Shown: positions 7,001-16,977, counted from the first letter of the stretch. The stretch is DNA of 22,490 bases from an uncultured Porphyromonas sp. (GCA_900546675.1 URDQ01000025.1:1-22490), one strand, 5' to 3'. A program made the numbers and translations. The notes: generated from the letters alone by a model not told the origin.

Positions 7001-10000
7001 TTAGTACTCTTGCCAGCTCTTGATCTCTAGCTCTTCTAGCGAGAGCGTGCAGAATGCCTTGATATAGGTGGCTGCAAGGCGCGCATTGGTGATCAGCGGG
7101 ATGTTGAGATCGATCGCTGCACGGCGTAGCTTGTAGCCATTGGTCAGCTCACCCGTAGAGAGGTTCTTATTGATATTGACCACGAGGTCTACCTCATGCT
7201 GGTGTAGCAGATCGAGCGCTTGTGGCTGCTCGGGGCTGTCGGGCCAGTGAACGAGTGTGGCAGGGACTCCATTCTCCTCTAGGAAGTGCTGCGTGCCTGC
7301 CGTAGCGTAGAGCTTGTAGCCTTTCTTGTGGAGGAGCTGTGACGCCTCGAGGAGATCGGCCTTTTGCTTAGCGCCACCTGTCGAGAGGAGGACGCCACGC
7401 TCGGGTATGTGATGACCTACGGAGAGCATCGCCTTGAGGATAGCCTCCTCGGTGTCTTCACCGATACAGCCCACCTCGCCCGTGGAGACCATATCGACAC
7501 CTAGCACGGGGTCAGCCTTTTGCAAGCGTGAGAAGGAGAACTGCGAAGCCTTGATCCCCACATAGTCTAGCGAGAAGGCATCCTTCGTTGGGTGCTCATA
7601 GGGCAGTCCTAGCATAATCTTGGTTGCTAGGTCGATGAAGTTGAGCCGCAGTACCTTGCTCACGAAGGGGAAGCTACGCGAAGCGCGGAGGTTGCACTCG
7701 ATCACTTTGATTTCGTTGCCTCGTGCGAGGAACTGAATGTTGAACGGTCCTGAGATGTGTAGTGCTTCGGCTATCTGGCGCGAGATGCGCTTGATGCGTC
7801 GGACGGTCTCGACATAAAGCTTCTGTGCGGGGAACTGAATGGTTGCGTCGCCGCTGTGCACGCCGGCGAACTCGATATGCTCGCTGATTGCATAAGCGAC
7901 GATCTCGCCATGGTCAGCAACGGCATCCATCTCGATCTCCTTGGCATGCTCGACAAACTGCGACACGACCACGGGGTGGTCTTGGGACACATTGGCTGCG
8001 AGCTGCAAGAAGCGGAGTAGCTCCTCCTGATTGGAGCAGACATTCATAGCAGCTCCTGAGAGGACATAGCTAGGACGTACCAAGACGGGGTAGCCCACAC
8101 GATCTACGAAGCGGTCGATGTCCTCAATGGTGGTGAGCTCGCTCCACTCGGGCTGGTCGATGCCTAGCTCGTCTAGCATAGCGGAGAACTTATGTCGATC
8201 CTCTGCATGGTCTATATCTTCGGCTTGCGTGCCTAGGATGGTGACCCCATTGGCGGCAAGACGTAGTGCCAGGTTGTTCGGGATCTGACCACCCGTAGCT
8301 AGTATGACGCCCTTGGGAGCCTCTAGGTCTATGATATCCATAACGCGCTCGAAGGTGAGCTCGTCAAAGTAGAGACGGTCTGACATATCGAAGTCTGTAC
8401 TGACGGTCTCTGGATTGTAATTGATCATGATAGAGCGCAGACCCGCCTTGCGAATGGTGTGTAGCGCATTGACGCCGCACCAGTCGAACTCGACGGAGCT
8501 ACCGATGCGATAAGCTCCCGAGCCTAGCACGATGACCGACTTGCCGTCCTGCTCTGTAGCTATGTCGTGCTCCTCACCATGATAAGTGAGGTAGAGGTAG
8601 TTGCTCTCGGCAGGTACCTCGGCGGCTAGCGTGTCGATCTGCTTGACATAAGGTAGTATGCCGAGGCTCTTGCGGTGCTGACGTACTTGGTCAGCCTCTT
8701 TGTGCAGAGGCTTCTTGTACTCCTTGGTGACGGCACGGGCGATCTGGAAGTCGGTGAAGCCTTGCTCCTTAGCTTGTCGTAGTAGCTCGGCGGGGAGACT
8801 CTCGATGGAGTCGCAGGTGCCCAGTGTCTCGGAGGTCTCTAGGATGCCTTTGAGGCGATAAAGGAACCAGCGATCGATCTTCGTAAGCTCGTGGATCTGC
8901 TCCACGCTGTACCCCTGACGGAATGCTTTGCTGATGACAAAGATGCGGGTGTCCGTTGGCTCCCGCAGGGCTGTGTCGATGTCGGGGATGACGAGCTCTT
9001 TGTTTTCGCAGAAGCCGTGCATACCCTGCCCTATCATACGAAGTCCCTTTTGGATTGCCTCCTCAAAGGTGCGACCGATAGCCATCACCTCGCCAACAGA
9101 CTTCATGCTACTGCCGAGCTGACGAGAGACACCGTGGAACTTACCGAGGTCCCAGCGTGGTATCTTGCAAACACAATAGTCTAGTGCTGGCTCGAAGAAG
9201 GCTGGCGTGGAGCCTGTCACCGCATTCTGCACCTCAAAGAGTCCATAGCCTAGTCCGAGCTTAGCAGCAACGTGTGCGAGGGGATAACCGGTAGCTTTGC
9301 TGGCTAGAGCCGAGGAGCGAGAGAGACGCGCATTGACCTCAATGACGCGGTAGTCCTCACTGTAGGGGTCGAGGGCATACTGCACATTGCACTCGCCTAC
9401 GACACCGAGGTGACGGATGATCTTGATAGCGATCGTGCGGAGTTTGTGATACTCATCGTTGGTGAGGGTCTGTGAGGGAGCGATGACGATACTCTCGCCA
9501 GTGTGAATGCCGAGCGGGTCAAAGTTCTCCATATTACAGACGGTGATACAGTTGTCGTAAGCGTCTCGCACCACCTCGTACTCGATCTCTTTCCAGCCAC
9601 GCAAGCTCTTCTCAATCAGTAGCTGTGGGGAGAAGGCGAAAGCTTTCTCAGCAAGGACTCGGAGCTCCTCATCATTGTCACAGAAGCCACTACCCAAGCC
9701 TCCCAAGGCGTAGGCGGCCCGTACGATGACGGGGTAGCCTAGTTGGTTGGCAGCGACGAGAGCGTCCTCCATCGTGGTGACAGCGTGGCTTTGGATAGTC
9801 TTGACCTCTATCTCGTCAAGCTTGTCGACAAAGAGCTCGCGGTCTTCGGTCGCCATAATGGTCTCGACGGGTGTACCGAGCACGTCGATGCCGTAACGCT
9901 CCAAGACGCCCGACTGAAAGAGCTGGACACCACAGTTGAGTGCGGTCTGCCCACCGAAGGCTAGCATAATGCCGTCGGGACGCTCACGCTCTATGACACG

Positions 10001-10225
10001 CTCTACGAAGTAAGGCGTGACGGGTAAGAAATAGACCGCATCAGCAACACCTTCGCTGGTCTGTACCGTAGCGATATTGGGATTGATGAGGACGGTCTTG
10101 ATACCCTCCGCTTTGACAGCTTTGAGAGCTTGTGAGCCTGAATAGTCAAATTCGCCTGCCTCTCCGATCTTGAGTGCACCAGATCCGAGTAGGAGTATCT
10201 TATTGTATTGCTTACGCTGAGTCAT
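7001..10225 (-). CDS. carB: Carbamoyl-phosphate synthase, large subunit
   Basis: The 1,074-residue product has the family's usual length and layout: first ATP-grasp half (carboxyphosphate synthesis, about 1-400, with EAGEFDYSGSQALKAVKAEG near the N-terminus), oligomerisation region (about 400-555), second ATP-grasp half (carbamate phosphorylation, about 555-930, starting VIVLGSGAYRIGSSVEFDWC) and a C-terminal MGS-like allosteric domain (about 935-1074). With CarA it makes carbamoyl phosphate from glutamine, bicarbonate and two ATP for pyrimidine and arginine synthesis. It begins 21 bp after carA and ends the five-gene run. The reading frame is intact. Confidence 0.98.
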   Translation of the reverse strand: MTQRKQYNKILLLGSGALKIGEAGEFDYSGSQALKAVKAEGIKTVLINPNIATVQTSEGVADAVYFLPVTPYFVERVIERERPDGIMLAFGGQTALNCGVQLFQSGVLERYGIDVLGTPVETIMATEDRELFVDKLDEIEVKTIQSHAVTTMEDALVAANQLGYPVIVRAAYALGGLGSGFCDNDEELRVLAEKAFAFSPQLLIEKSLRGWKEIEYEVVRDAYDNCITVCNMENFDPLGIHTGESIVIAPSQTLTNDEYHKLRTIAIKIIRHLGVVGECNVQYALDPYSEDYRVIEVNARLSRSSALASKATGYPLAHVAAKLGLGYGLFEVQNAVTGSTPAFFEPALDYCVCKIPRWDLGKFHGVSRQLGSSMKSVGEVMAIGRTFEEAIQKGLRMIGQGMHGFCENKELVIPDIDTALREPTDTRIFVISKAFRQGYSVEQIHELTKIDRWFLYRLKGILETSETLGTCDSIESLPAELLRQAKEQGFTDFQIARAVTKEYKKPLHKEADQVRQHRKSLGILPYVKQIDTLAAEVPAESNYLYLTYHGEEHDIATEQDGKSVIVLGSGAYRIGSSVEFDWCGVNALHTIRKAGLRSIMINYNPETVSTDFDMSDRLYFDELTFERVMDIIDLEAPKGVILATGGQIPNNLALRLAANGVTILGTQAEDIDHAEDRHKFSAMLDELGIDQPEWSELTTIEDIDRFVDRVGYPVLVRPSYVLSGAAMNVCSNQEELLRFLQLAANVSQDHPVVVSQFVEHAKEIEMDAVADHGEIVAYAISEHIEFAGVHSGDATIQFPAQKLYVETVRRIKRISRQIAEALHISGPFNIQFLARGNEIKVIECNLRASRSFPFVSKVLRLNFIDLATKIMLGLPYEHPTKDAFSLDYVGIKASQFSFSRLQKADPVLGVDMVSTGEVGCIGEDTEEAILKAMLSVGHHIPERGVLLSTGGAKQKADLLEASQLLHKKGYKLYATAGTQHFLEENGVPATLVHWPDSPEQPQALDLLHQHEVDLVVNINKNLSTGELTNGYKLRRAAIDLNIPLITNARLAATYIKAFCTLSLEELEIKSWQEY

Positions 10226-10246
10226 GGTTTGGTCGAGCTTGATGGG

Positions 10247-11353
10247 TTATTTCGACAATTGTGGGTAGTTCAAGACGGTGTCCTGAAAGTCTGTGAAGAA
10301 GCTGAGCGCATCTAAGGGTCCGCCCTTTGCCTCTGGGTGGAACTGTACCGAGCGAAATGGCAGGTCGGTGTGCATTAGCCCCTCATTGGTGCCATCGTTG
10401 AGATTGGTGTACCACTCTTCCCATCCCTGAGGGAGTGTTGCTGAGTTAACAGCGTAGCTGTGGTTCTGGCTGGTGATGAGACACTGGGGCGAGCCGACCA
10501 ACTGGACAGCTTGATTGTGCCCGTGGTGTCCGTACTTCATCTTGTAGATCTTAGCACCCGAGGCGAGCGCCATCAGCTGATTGCCCATGCAGATGCCGTA
10601 AGTGGGGAGCTGATGCTCGAAGGCATACTGTATCTGTCTGATCGTCTCCTTGCAGCAAGTCGGCGAGCCAGGGCCATTGCTGATGAAGACACCACGTAGC
10701 CCCTCGATCTGCTCCAAAGGATAGTCCCAAGGGACGCGGTGGAGGGTGAAGCGCTCATCGATGAGCGAGCGAAGGATGTTGTCCTTGAGTCCACAGTCGA
10801 TCAAAGCTATATGACAATCGCCCGATCCGTAGATGCGAGGCTCGGAGCAAGAGGCTTGAGCGACTAAGTTTTGCTCTCCGATGGCAGGCTCTATGGGAGA
10901 AGTTTCGCCCTCGATGGTTATCGTGCCGACCTGGATACCGTGGTCACGCAGATGCTTGGTCAGAGCTCGTGTGTCGATGCCCGTAATCCCCACGACGCCC
11001 TGCTCTGCCATAAAGTCTCCTAGAGACTGCTCCGCATTCCAGTGTGAGTACTCTGGCGAGTAGCTATTGACTATCAGGGCACGCATGAGACAGCCGTCAC
11101 TCTCGTAGTAATTTGGGATGTCGTACTCATCTCGAGTGGCAGCGGGGACACCGTAATTGCCCACCATCGGATAGGTCATCACCAAGATCTGCCCCATATA
11201 GCTAGGGTCGGTGAGCGACTCGGTGTAACCGTTCATAGCTGTATTAAAGACTACCTCCCCGGCCAACTGTCTGGTCGCACCGAAGTGCCAGCCTGTGTAG
11301 GTAGATCCGTCTTGTAGCGTGAGCGTAGCTTTGCGCTGTGTGGATGTTTGCAT
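10247..11353 (-). CDS. carA: Carbamoyl-phosphate synthase, small (glutaminase) subunit
   Basis: The 368-residue product has the N-terminal CarA domain and a C-terminal class I glutamine amidotransferase domain. The nucleophile is Cys255 in YGICMGNQ (more often GICLGHQ), and His339/Glu341 in VQFHPEA complete the triad. It hydrolyses glutamine and passes ammonia to CarB. The open frame runs 75 codons further upstream into purF, but that part overlaps a well-supported gene and shows no CarA similarity, so the ATG at 11353 is preferred. Gaps of 28 bp to purF and 21 bp to carB indicate one transcript. Confidence 0.97.
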   Translation of the reverse strand: MQTSTQRKATLTLQDGSTYTGWHFGATRQLAGEVVFNTAMNGYTESLTDPSYMGQILVMTYPMVGNYGVPAATRDEYDIPNYYESDGCLMRALIVNSYSPEYSHWNAEQSLGDFMAEQGVVGITGIDTRALTKHLRDHGIQVGTITIEGETSPIEPAIGEQNLVAQASCSEPRIYGSGDCHIALIDCGLKDNILRSLIDERFTLHRVPWDYPLEQIEGLRGVFISNGPGSPTCCKETIRQIQYAFEHQLPTYGICMGNQLMALASGAKIYKMKYGHHGHNQAVQLVGSPQCLITSQNHSYAVNSATLPQGWEEWYTNLNDGTNEGLMHTDLPFRSVQFHPEAKGGPLDALSFFTDFQDTVLNYPQLSK

Positions 11354-11381
11354 GATTATTGTATGAAAAGAGCGTCTATGT

Positions 11382-13286
11382 CTATTTGCGATTGTACTGC
11401 TGCTCGTAGTAAGCGATGAAAGCATCGTTGACGAGATGGGACCCGCCAGGCGTAGGATAGTCGCCCGTGAAGTACCAGTCGCCTGGATGATGTGGGATAG
11501 CTTCGTGTAGTGTCTCGACTGTCTGGTAGACAATGCTAACCTCAGCCTTGATACTGTCAGATTTGACCAACTCTGCAATTTTGGCAGAGATCTCTTCCTC
11601 TGTAAAGGGAGCGTAGAGGCTCTTGATCACGTTGGGTACATACTCCGTGAGCGGACGCTCCCTGAGGGCTATCGCCTCACGGTATGCCTCGTCAAGCATA
11701 CGCTGCAAGCCTCGCTCCTGAAGAAGTGCGATCATAGCTCTAAAGGCTATAAACTCATCCACGTGACGCATATCTATACCATAGTAATCGGGATAGCGAA
11801 TCTGTGGAGCACTGGAGACGAAAACGATCTTGCGCGGTCCTAAGCGGTCTAGGATCGTGAGGATGCTCTGACGTATCGTGGTGCCTCGTACGATGCTGTC
11901 ATCGATGACCACGAGATTGTCCACGCCACGCTCGATGGAGCCGTAGGTGACATCGTAGACGTGCGTCGCTAAGTCGTTACGTGTATTGCCCTCGGAGATG
12001 AAGGTGCGTAGCTTGATATCCTTGATGGCGACCTTCTCACTACGTATGCGCTGCGAGAGGATACCCTTCAGTTGCTCGTCAAAGTCGTGAGCCCCCAACG
12101 CCTGCTCGATCTGCTCCGCCTTGCGCTTGTTGAGCTCTAGGTTTAGTCCCTCTAGCATACCAAAGTAAGCGACCTCGGCGGTGTTTGGGATAAAGGAGAA
12201 GACCGAGTGAGTCAAGTCGCCGTCTATCTCTCTGAGGATAGCAGGTGTGAGGAGCTGCCCTAGCATCTTACGCTCACGATAGATGTCTCGATCACTACCA
12301 CGAGAGAAGTAGATACGCTCGAAGGAGCAAGCTTTCAGTTCGCCAGGCTCCAAGATCTGCGTGATACGCGGATTAGCTTTGTTGTCTATGGTGAGCGCCT
12401 CGCCAGGGTTTAGCTCGAGGACCTTGTCGTAGGTCACATTCATCACCGTCTGAATCACGGGACGCTCGCTAGCTACGACGATGATCTCGTCATCGATGTA
12501 GTAGAATGCGGGGCGGATGCCGTTGCGATCTCTCAAGACGAAGGAATCTCCCGACCCCGTCATGCCACACATCACAAAGCCCCCATCCCAGATAGGACTG
12601 GTACGATGTAGCACATTGGTCAGATCTAGATTGTCCTCGATGAAATGCGTTATGTCCATCCCCTCTAGCCCCTGCTCCTCGTGAGCGATCTTGTAGAGAC
12701 GCTCCACCTCACGGTCTAGACGGTGACCTACTTGGTCTAATATAATATGTGTGTCGCTAGAGGTACGAGGGTGCTGACCGATGGCGGTGATCTCGTCAAA
12801 GATGCCCGACACATTGGTCAGGTTGAAGTTACCACACACGGCGAGGGACTTCGCTCTCCAGTTGCTACGGCGTATCATCGGGTGTACGAAAGTCAAGCCC
12901 GCCAAGTCTGTCGTGCTGTAACGTAGATGACCCATATAGCAATCTCCGAGGAAAGGCGTATAGCGCTCAGCTTGTGTCGCCTCCTCTGCGGTAGGAGTCT
13001 TACCATCGTGAGCTGTGGCTATGGCCTCGTGTACCGTCTTGAAGATCTCCGTAATAGCGTTACTGCCGAGAGCTCTCTCTCGATAGATATACTCGTCACC
13101 AGGAGGTGCCTGTGTCTTGACCACAGCCAGCCCAGCGCCATCTTGCCCACGATTGTGCTGCTTCTCCATCAGGAGGTAGAGCTTGTTCAGCCCGTAGAGG
13201 GTCGTACCATAGCGCTCTGCGTAGTACTCTAGGGGTTTGCGTAGTCGTATGAGTGCTATCCCGCACTCGTGCTTAAGTGGTTCCAT
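11382..13286 (-). CDS. purF: Amidophosphoribosyltransferase, long Bacteroidota form
   Basis: The enzyme makes phosphoribosylamine from PRPP and glutamine, the first step of purine synthesis. The N-terminal half is a class II (Ntn) amidotransferase with Cys8 in HECGIAL as likely nucleophile after removal of a seven-residue propeptide, plus HNRGQDGAG (44-52) and HLRYSTT (120-126). The phosphoribosyltransferase part holds the PRPP motif VVIDDSIVRGTT (459-470). At 634 residues it is longer than the roughly 470-510 residues of common PurF, with an added C-terminal region (about 540-634) that ends WYFTGDYPTPGGSHLVNDAF. The frame is intact. It lies 25 bp from yidC and 28 bp from carA. Confidence 0.93.
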   Translation of the reverse strand: MEPLKHECGIALIRLRKPLEYYAERYGTTLYGLNKLYLLMEKQHNRGQDGAGLAVVKTQAPPGDEYIYRERALGSNAITEIFKTVHEAIATAHDGKTPTAEEATQAERYTPFLGDCYMGHLRYSTTDLAGLTFVHPMIRRSNWRAKSLAVCGNFNLTNVSGIFDEITAIGQHPRTSSDTHIILDQVGHRLDREVERLYKIAHEEQGLEGMDITHFIEDNLDLTNVLHRTSPIWDGGFVMCGMTGSGDSFVLRDRNGIRPAFYYIDDEIIVVASERPVIQTVMNVTYDKVLELNPGEALTIDNKANPRITQILEPGELKACSFERIYFSRGSDRDIYRERKMLGQLLTPAILREIDGDLTHSVFSFIPNTAEVAYFGMLEGLNLELNKRKAEQIEQALGAHDFDEQLKGILSQRIRSEKVAIKDIKLRTFISEGNTRNDLATHVYDVTYGSIERGVDNLVVIDDSIVRGTTIRQSILTILDRLGPRKIVFVSSAPQIRYPDYYGIDMRHVDEFIAFRAMIALLQERGLQRMLDEAYREAIALRERPLTEYVPNVIKSLYAPFTEEEISAKIAELVKSDSIKAEVSIVYQTVETLHEAIPHHPGDWYFTGDYPTPGGSHLVNDAFIAYYEQQYNRK

Positions 13287-13311
13287 AGATCCGCCGAGGG
13301 TTATATCTTAG

Positions 13312-15192
13312 TTAGCGACGCTTCTTGTTTTGCTCACGTATGAGCTTCTCTTGCTCCTTCTGCATCTGCTCGAGACGCGCCATAAAGCCTTTCTTCTTCT
13401 TGGGCTTCCTTTGGTTCTCCTCGAGACGTGCCAGCACCTTATCCTCATTGATCAGTAGTCGACTAGCAACAAACTGCAAGATCGTAATCAGCGTAGAGAT
13501 AAAGTAGTAGTAGGTCAGACCAGCTGCATTGCTATTGAAGAAGATGAAGAACATGATTGTCATGATGTAAGGCATCAAGCGCATCATCTTCATCTGCGAA
13601 TTGTCCGCCCCTGCGGACATACTCATCGTATAGCGGGAGTAAATGATATTGGTGACAGCCCATAGCAAGCAGAAGAGACTGATATGGTTACCACCTAGCA
13701 GCCCCGTGATAAAGGGTATGTCCGTGCTCCAAGAAATGATCGGGTCGTAGGTCGAGAGGTCCTTGACCCAGAGGAAGCTCTCCCCACGAAGGTCTATCGC
13801 CGTCGGGAAGAACATATAGAGTGCTATCAAGAAAGGCATCTGCAGCAACATCGGCAAGCAGCCACTCATCGGGCTAGCTCCCGCATTGCGATAAAGCTCC
13901 ATCGTCGCTTGACTGCGCTTCATCATCATCTGCTGATCATCACCCGCATACTTAGCATTGATCGCCTCTACCTGTGGCTTCAAGACGCGCATCTTAGCCT
14001 GCGACATATAGCTCTTGAAGGTAAGTGGCGAGAGAACCAGCTTGATGATGAGTGTCAGCAAGAGGATGATGATACCCCAATTAGAGATAAAGCTCTGAAG
14101 CAAGTCAATCAGCGGACGGATCAAGGTAACATTGATCCATCTAAAGAGCGAGCCACCCACATAGATCATCCGCTTGAGGTCTAGTCGCTGCGCCTTGTCC
14201 ACGCCAGCGTCCATCGCTTTGAGCATGTTGTAGTCTAGAGGCCCCATAAAGAGCGCAAAGTCCGCCTTGCGCCCATCACGTATGTCCATCGCAAAAGCTC
14301 CTTGATACTTGCAGTCCTTAATATACTCCGTTTCCTTAGGCTCCGTGGTGAAAGACATCTTATTTCCCTCTAGTCGGGTATCTCCAAGACCTATGAGCAC
14401 GGTGCTAAAGAACTTATCCTTCATTGCCACCCACTGGATCTTCTCGCGGACGTCTTTCTCCTGTACCATTTTAGTCTCCTTGAGCTTCTCTACGTCGTCT
14501 GCAGGATACTTATAATATATAGTGGAGTACTGATTCTCAAACTTCCAGGAGCGCTCCTGTCGCGGTATGCGCAGGCTCATCTCTAGATCCTGCATCGCAT
14601 TGTTGCTATGCAGGAGCGACCCTAAGCCTTGCGCCTCGATAGCCATACCGAGCATATAGCCCTCGTGAGGCATCGTGTAGATGATGCGCAGATAGCTCGA
14701 TGAGTCTATCGGCAGCGTCATCAAGAGCGTTGAGTCGTTGGGCTGACTGGCCTGCCAGATTAGATCTTTCGTCTCTAAGATTTGGTTTTGGTTCGTCCGT
14801 ATAGGCAGGTTGAGCATAAAGTCACCAGGAGCGAAGAGTCGCACCTGTGTGCTATCATAGCTCTGATAGTCTGCCAGCTCTGCCGAGAGTGGCATAGCCC
14901 CCTGTGTGGAGAAGGTGACGCACAGCTTTTCGTTTTCTAGCGTGTACTCCTCAGCCGGCTGATTCATCAGCTTGCTAAAGGCATAGAGCGAGTCGATAGA
15001 AGGTACTTGCGCTATGTCAGCACTAGCCTGACTATCCTCTGCGGAGGCTACAGCTGTATTTGTCTCGACCTGAGTGGTATCAGTCGTAGAGATAGGAGTA
15101 GAAGCAGGCGTCTGCTTAGGGAGTAGGAAGACTGAGTAGACGACGATGACCACGCCAATCAGAATGATACCTATGAGGTTTGATTTATTCAT
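13312..15192 (-). CDS. yidC: Membrane-protein insertase YidC
   Basis: The 626-residue product has an N-terminal membrane anchor (about 5-24), a periplasmic beta-rich domain (about 80-345) and the conserved insertase core with membrane segments near 372-392, 446-466, 503-521 and 541-582. Core motifs include SPLTFKSYMSQAKMR and GCLPMLLQMPFLIALY. The position of the E. coli groove Arg366 appears to be Lys384 (TLIIKLVLSPLT). A basic tail from about 590 (RKPKKKKG, ending EQNKKRR) is expected to bind ribosomes. It inserts proteins into the inner membrane with or without SecYEG. It lies 52 bp after pyrG and 25 bp before purF, an unusual neighbourhood for an insertase gene. Confidence 0.97.
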   Translation of the reverse strand: MNKSNLIGIILIGVVIVVYSVFLLPKQTPASTPISTTDTTQVETNTAVASAEDSQASADIAQVPSIDSLYAFSKLMNQPAEEYTLENEKLCVTFSTQGAMPLSAELADYQSYDSTQVRLFAPGDFMLNLPIRTNQNQILETKDLIWQASQPNDSTLLMTLPIDSSSYLRIIYTMPHEGYMLGMAIEAQGLGSLLHSNNAMQDLEMSLRIPRQERSWKFENQYSTIYYKYPADDVEKLKETKMVQEKDVREKIQWVAMKDKFFSTVLIGLGDTRLEGNKMSFTTEPKETEYIKDCKYQGAFAMDIRDGRKADFALFMGPLDYNMLKAMDAGVDKAQRLDLKRMIYVGGSLFRWINVTLIRPLIDLLQSFISNWGIIILLLTLIIKLVLSPLTFKSYMSQAKMRVLKPQVEAINAKYAGDDQQMMMKRSQATMELYRNAGASPMSGCLPMLLQMPFLIALYMFFPTAIDLRGESFLWVKDLSTYDPIISWSTDIPFITGLLGGNHISLFCLLWAVTNIIYSRYTMSMSAGADNSQMKMMRLMPYIMTIMFFIFFNSNAAGLTYYYFISTLITILQFVASRLLINEDKVLARLEENQRKPKKKKGFMARLEQMQKEQEKLIREQNKKRR

Positions 15193-15244
15193 CTAAAGTA
15201 TAGAGTATATCGTGTATAAAAGAAACTGCTCGAGATGTGCGCCC

Positions 15245-16846
15245 CTATCGACCGCTAATTGCTGAGATAAAGGCCATAAAGATAGGACTAGGCTGCAAGA
15301 CCGTACTGCTGTACTCTGGGTGGTACTGCACACCTATGTACCAGGGGTGTCCCTCTAGCTCTAGAGCCTCGACGAGACCTGTCTCAGGATTGGTACCTAC
15401 GCACTTAAAGCCAGCCTCCTCAAAAGCGGTACGATACTGACTGTTGAACTCATAGCGGTGTCTATGTCTCTCCGAGATCAGTTGCTTGCCATAAGCAGCT
15501 GCCAGCTTAGAGCCCTCCTTCAGTTCGCACTCATAGGCACCTAGTCGCATAGAGGCTCCTAAGTCTGATATAGCTTTCTGCTCATCCATCAGATCGATGA
15601 TCTTATTGGTTGCTGTCGGCTTGATCTCGGTCGTGTTGCAATCCTCTAGACCCAGTACGTTTTGGGCAAACTCAATCGCCATACACTGCATACCTAGGCA
15701 GATGCCGAGCGTCGGGATCTGATGCGTACGGGTATACTCTAGGGCGATCAACTTACCCTCTACACCCCTCGAGCCAAAGCCTGGAGCCACCACTACCCCA
15801 TCGTAACCGCTTAGTAGCTTCTCCACATTGTCCTTTGTGATGCTCTCGCTATGTATCGAGGTTAGCTTGAGCTTGCGATCATGATACACACAGCTCTGGA
15901 GCAGTGCCTCGTCGATAGACTTGTAGGCATCCTGTAGCTCTACATACTTACCCACGAGAGCGATGTGTAGCTCCTTGGTAGCCGACTTCATACGGTGGAC
16001 AAAGTTGCGCCACCCCTCCAGTTTAGGCGTCTCGCCTACCTCTAGACCAGCTTGCTGGATCACCTGACGATCTAGCCCCTGCTCCTGTAGGAGTAGCGGT
16101 ATCTCATAGATTGAGGGCATATCGATACTCTGGAAGACACTCTCCTTAGACACATTACAGAAGAGCGCCACCTTGTCTAGCAAGTCTTCGCTCAGCTTAT
16201 GCTCCGTACGAAGTACCAAGATGTCGGGCTGTATACCCTCCTCTTGGAGCTGCTTGACCGAGTGCTGCGTAGGCTTCGTCTTGTACTCCTTGGCTGCTGC
16301 GATAAAGGGGACATAAGTCAGATGGACGCAGACGCAGTGGTTCTTGAGCTCCCACTTGAGCTGACGGACGCTCTCCAGAAAGGGAAGCGACTCGATGTCT
16401 CCGACCACACCACCTATCTCTGTGATGACAAAGTCGTAGTGATGCTTGAGTCCTAGACGACGTACGCTCCGCTTGATCTCGTCTGTGATGTGCGGGATCA
16501 CCTGTACCGTCTTACCGAGGTAGTCTCCGTGGCGCTCCTTATTGATCACGCTCTGATAGATACGTCCCGTGGTGATGTTGTTCTCCCGGGAGGTACGGAT
16601 ATTGAGAAAGCGCTCATAGTGTCCCAAGTCCAGATCCGCCTCATGACCATCTTCCGTCACATAGCACTCGCCATGCTCGTATGGGTTGAGCGTACCTGGG
16701 TCAATGTTTATATACGGATCAAACTTCTGTATCGTAACCTTGTACCCACGAGCTTGAAGCAATTTGCCAAGGCTGGCGGCTACAATGCCCTTGCCAAGCG
16801 AGGAGACCACGCCTCCCGTCACAAAGATGTATCGTGTATCGGTCAT
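15245..16846 (-). CDS. pyrG: CTP synthase
   Basis: The 533-residue product converts UTP to CTP with ATP and glutamine. The synthase domain opens with YIFVTGGVVSSLGKG (P-loop region, about 6-20) and continues with KFDPYINIDPGTLNPYEHGE (41-60). The class I amidotransferase domain has Cys383 in GICLGMQC and His509/Glu511 in VQYHPEY. The ATG at 16846 places TDTRYIFVTGG directly at the start as in other CTP synthases; an ATG 36 bases upstream would add 12 residues with no family match. It is the first gene of the pyrG-yidC-purF-carA-carB run. A promoter box lies about 55 bp upstream. Confidence 0.97.
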   Translation of the reverse strand: MTDTRYIFVTGGVVSSLGKGIVAASLGKLLQARGYKVTIQKFDPYINIDPGTLNPYEHGECYVTEDGHEADLDLGHYERFLNIRTSRENNITTGRIYQSVINKERHGDYLGKTVQVIPHITDEIKRSVRRLGLKHHYDFVITEIGGVVGDIESLPFLESVRQLKWELKNHCVCVHLTYVPFIAAAKEYKTKPTQHSVKQLQEEGIQPDILVLRTEHKLSEDLLDKVALFCNVSKESVFQSIDMPSIYEIPLLLQEQGLDRQVIQQAGLEVGETPKLEGWRNFVHRMKSATKELHIALVGKYVELQDAYKSIDEALLQSCVYHDRKLKLTSIHSESITKDNVEKLLSGYDGVVVAPGFGSRGVEGKLIALEYTRTHQIPTLGICLGMQCMAIEFAQNVLGLEDCNTTEIKPTATNKIIDLMDEQKAISDLGASMRLGAYECELKEGSKLAAAYGKQLISERHRHRYEFNSQYRTAFEEAGFKCVGTNPETGLVEALELEGHPWYIGVQYHPEYSSTVLQPSPIFMAFISAISGR

Positions 16847-16898
16847 AACTATGCTATATAATATAGAGGTATCATACCCCATTAAACTGAAGTCTGTG

Positions 16899-16906
16899 CA
16901 AAGGTA
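16899..16906 (-). promoter_or_regulatory. Putative -7 box of the pyrG operon promoter
   Basis: On the minus strand the sequence is TACCTTTG, a full match to the Bacteroidota TAnnTTTG box. It would start transcription near 16892, with a leader of about 45 nt before the pyrG ATG. No good TTTG -33 box is seen at the expected distance, so support is moderate. Confidence 0.45.
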
Positions 16907-16977
16907 CTAAATAGTGACCACTACGACCTCACCATTTATATAGAAATCTGCACACCCCCACACCTGACGATGACATC

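Noticed and set aside
9397..9615. Open frames inside carB, carA, purF and the barrel genes on either strand
   Set aside because: They are shadows of well-supported genes with compositions unlike real proteins.
11354..11578. 75-codon N-terminal extension of carA overlapping purF
   Set aside because: It overlaps the well-supported 3' end of purF in another frame and has no CarA-like sequence; the ATG at 11353 gives a normal CarA length.
16847..16882. Upstream ATG start for pyrG
   Set aside because: CTP synthases begin a few residues before the YIFVTGG motif; the added 12 residues have no counterpart.
16930..16942. CACCATTTATATA shared with 21681-21693, both near promoters
   Set aside because: A 13-base A/T-rich match between two sites is weak evidence and may be chance.
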